Source of the DNA: an uncultured Oscillospiraceae bacterium
Lineage (GTDB): Bacteria > Bacillota > Clostridia > Oscillospirales > Ruminococcaceae
Direction: 5' to 3'
Length of the DNA: 5,617 bases
Assembly: GCA_900547455.1 (NCBI GenBank)
Contig: URGV01000068.1
Span: 1 to 5,617 of the forward strand
Position numbers and translations under genes: made by a program. The notes under the pieces were generated by a model, which had not been told where the DNA came from, ran no database searches, and saw nothing but the letters and a program-made list of their open reading frames with translations. This document shows positions 5,577 through 5,617 of the stretch, piece after piece (position 1 is the stretch's first letter; each line of letters opens with the position of its first letter).

Positions 5577-5617
5577 GGGGGCAGAAGTTAAAGCGGAACG
5601 CTTTTACTTCCGCCCCC
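5577..5617. repeat. 41-base imperfect hairpin at the window edge
   Basis: The arms pair as GGGGGC, GAAGT and AAAGCG against CGCTTT, ACTTC and GCCCCC. Two single-base mismatches (A-C and T-T) separate the three blocks, and the loop is GAA. It makes 17 Watson-Crick pairs over 19 positions, and the window ends exactly at the last base of the stem. Whether a T-run follows on the + strand cannot be seen. On the - strand only TTT follows. It may be a terminator, a repeat end or an inverted-repeat end of a larger element. Confidence 0.6.

Overview
The window looks like a chromosomal housekeeping segment from a GC-rich member of the Clostridia, most likely Oscillospiraceae/Ruminococcaceae. The reasons are strong AGGAGG-type ribosome sites, a B. 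subtilis-type RecX with an N-terminal extension, a YwlG/UPF0340 protein, a T-box leader, and many short GC-rich palindromes between genes. The family placement is inference. Bacillota membership is well supported. All recognisable genes are on the + strand.

Layout: 1-167 holds nested palindromes with no gene, followed by ywlG (UPF0340, function unknown; 168-719) and its terminator. A gap of about 230 bases carries a good sigma-A-type promoter (TTGCCT, 17 bases, TATAAT). Next come recA (948-2117), recX (2117-2962, one-base overlap with recA), rimO (3005-4339) and pgsA (4387-4938). The four genes are closely spaced, with no terminator visible between them, so they probably form one transcription unit. 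RecA performs recombination and SOS signalling, and RecX modulates RecA filaments. RimO methylthiolates ribosomal protein S12, and PgsA makes phosphatidylglycerolphosphate. The last two share transcription with recA rather than a pathway.

Right after pgsA, a separate promoter leads into a complete T-box leader (about 4997-5236). It has Stem I with a specifier loop, Stem II, a pseudoknot-like element, an antiterminator carrying TGGAACC, and a competing terminator. By alignment to the conserved GAA-codon-purine pattern the specifier reads TGC (Cys). The T-box tetranucleotide TGGA calls for a tRNA with U73, which tRNA-Cys has. The two readouts agree, so this is most likely a cysteine-responsive T-box.

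The regulated gene is not in the window. The remaining ~380 bases (5237-5617) contain no credible gene. They hold a run of short stem-loops, mostly with three-base loops, and a 41-base imperfect hairpin at the very edge. The unusual part of the window is this T-box separated from its target by a palindrome array. I do not see a new defence or mobile system.
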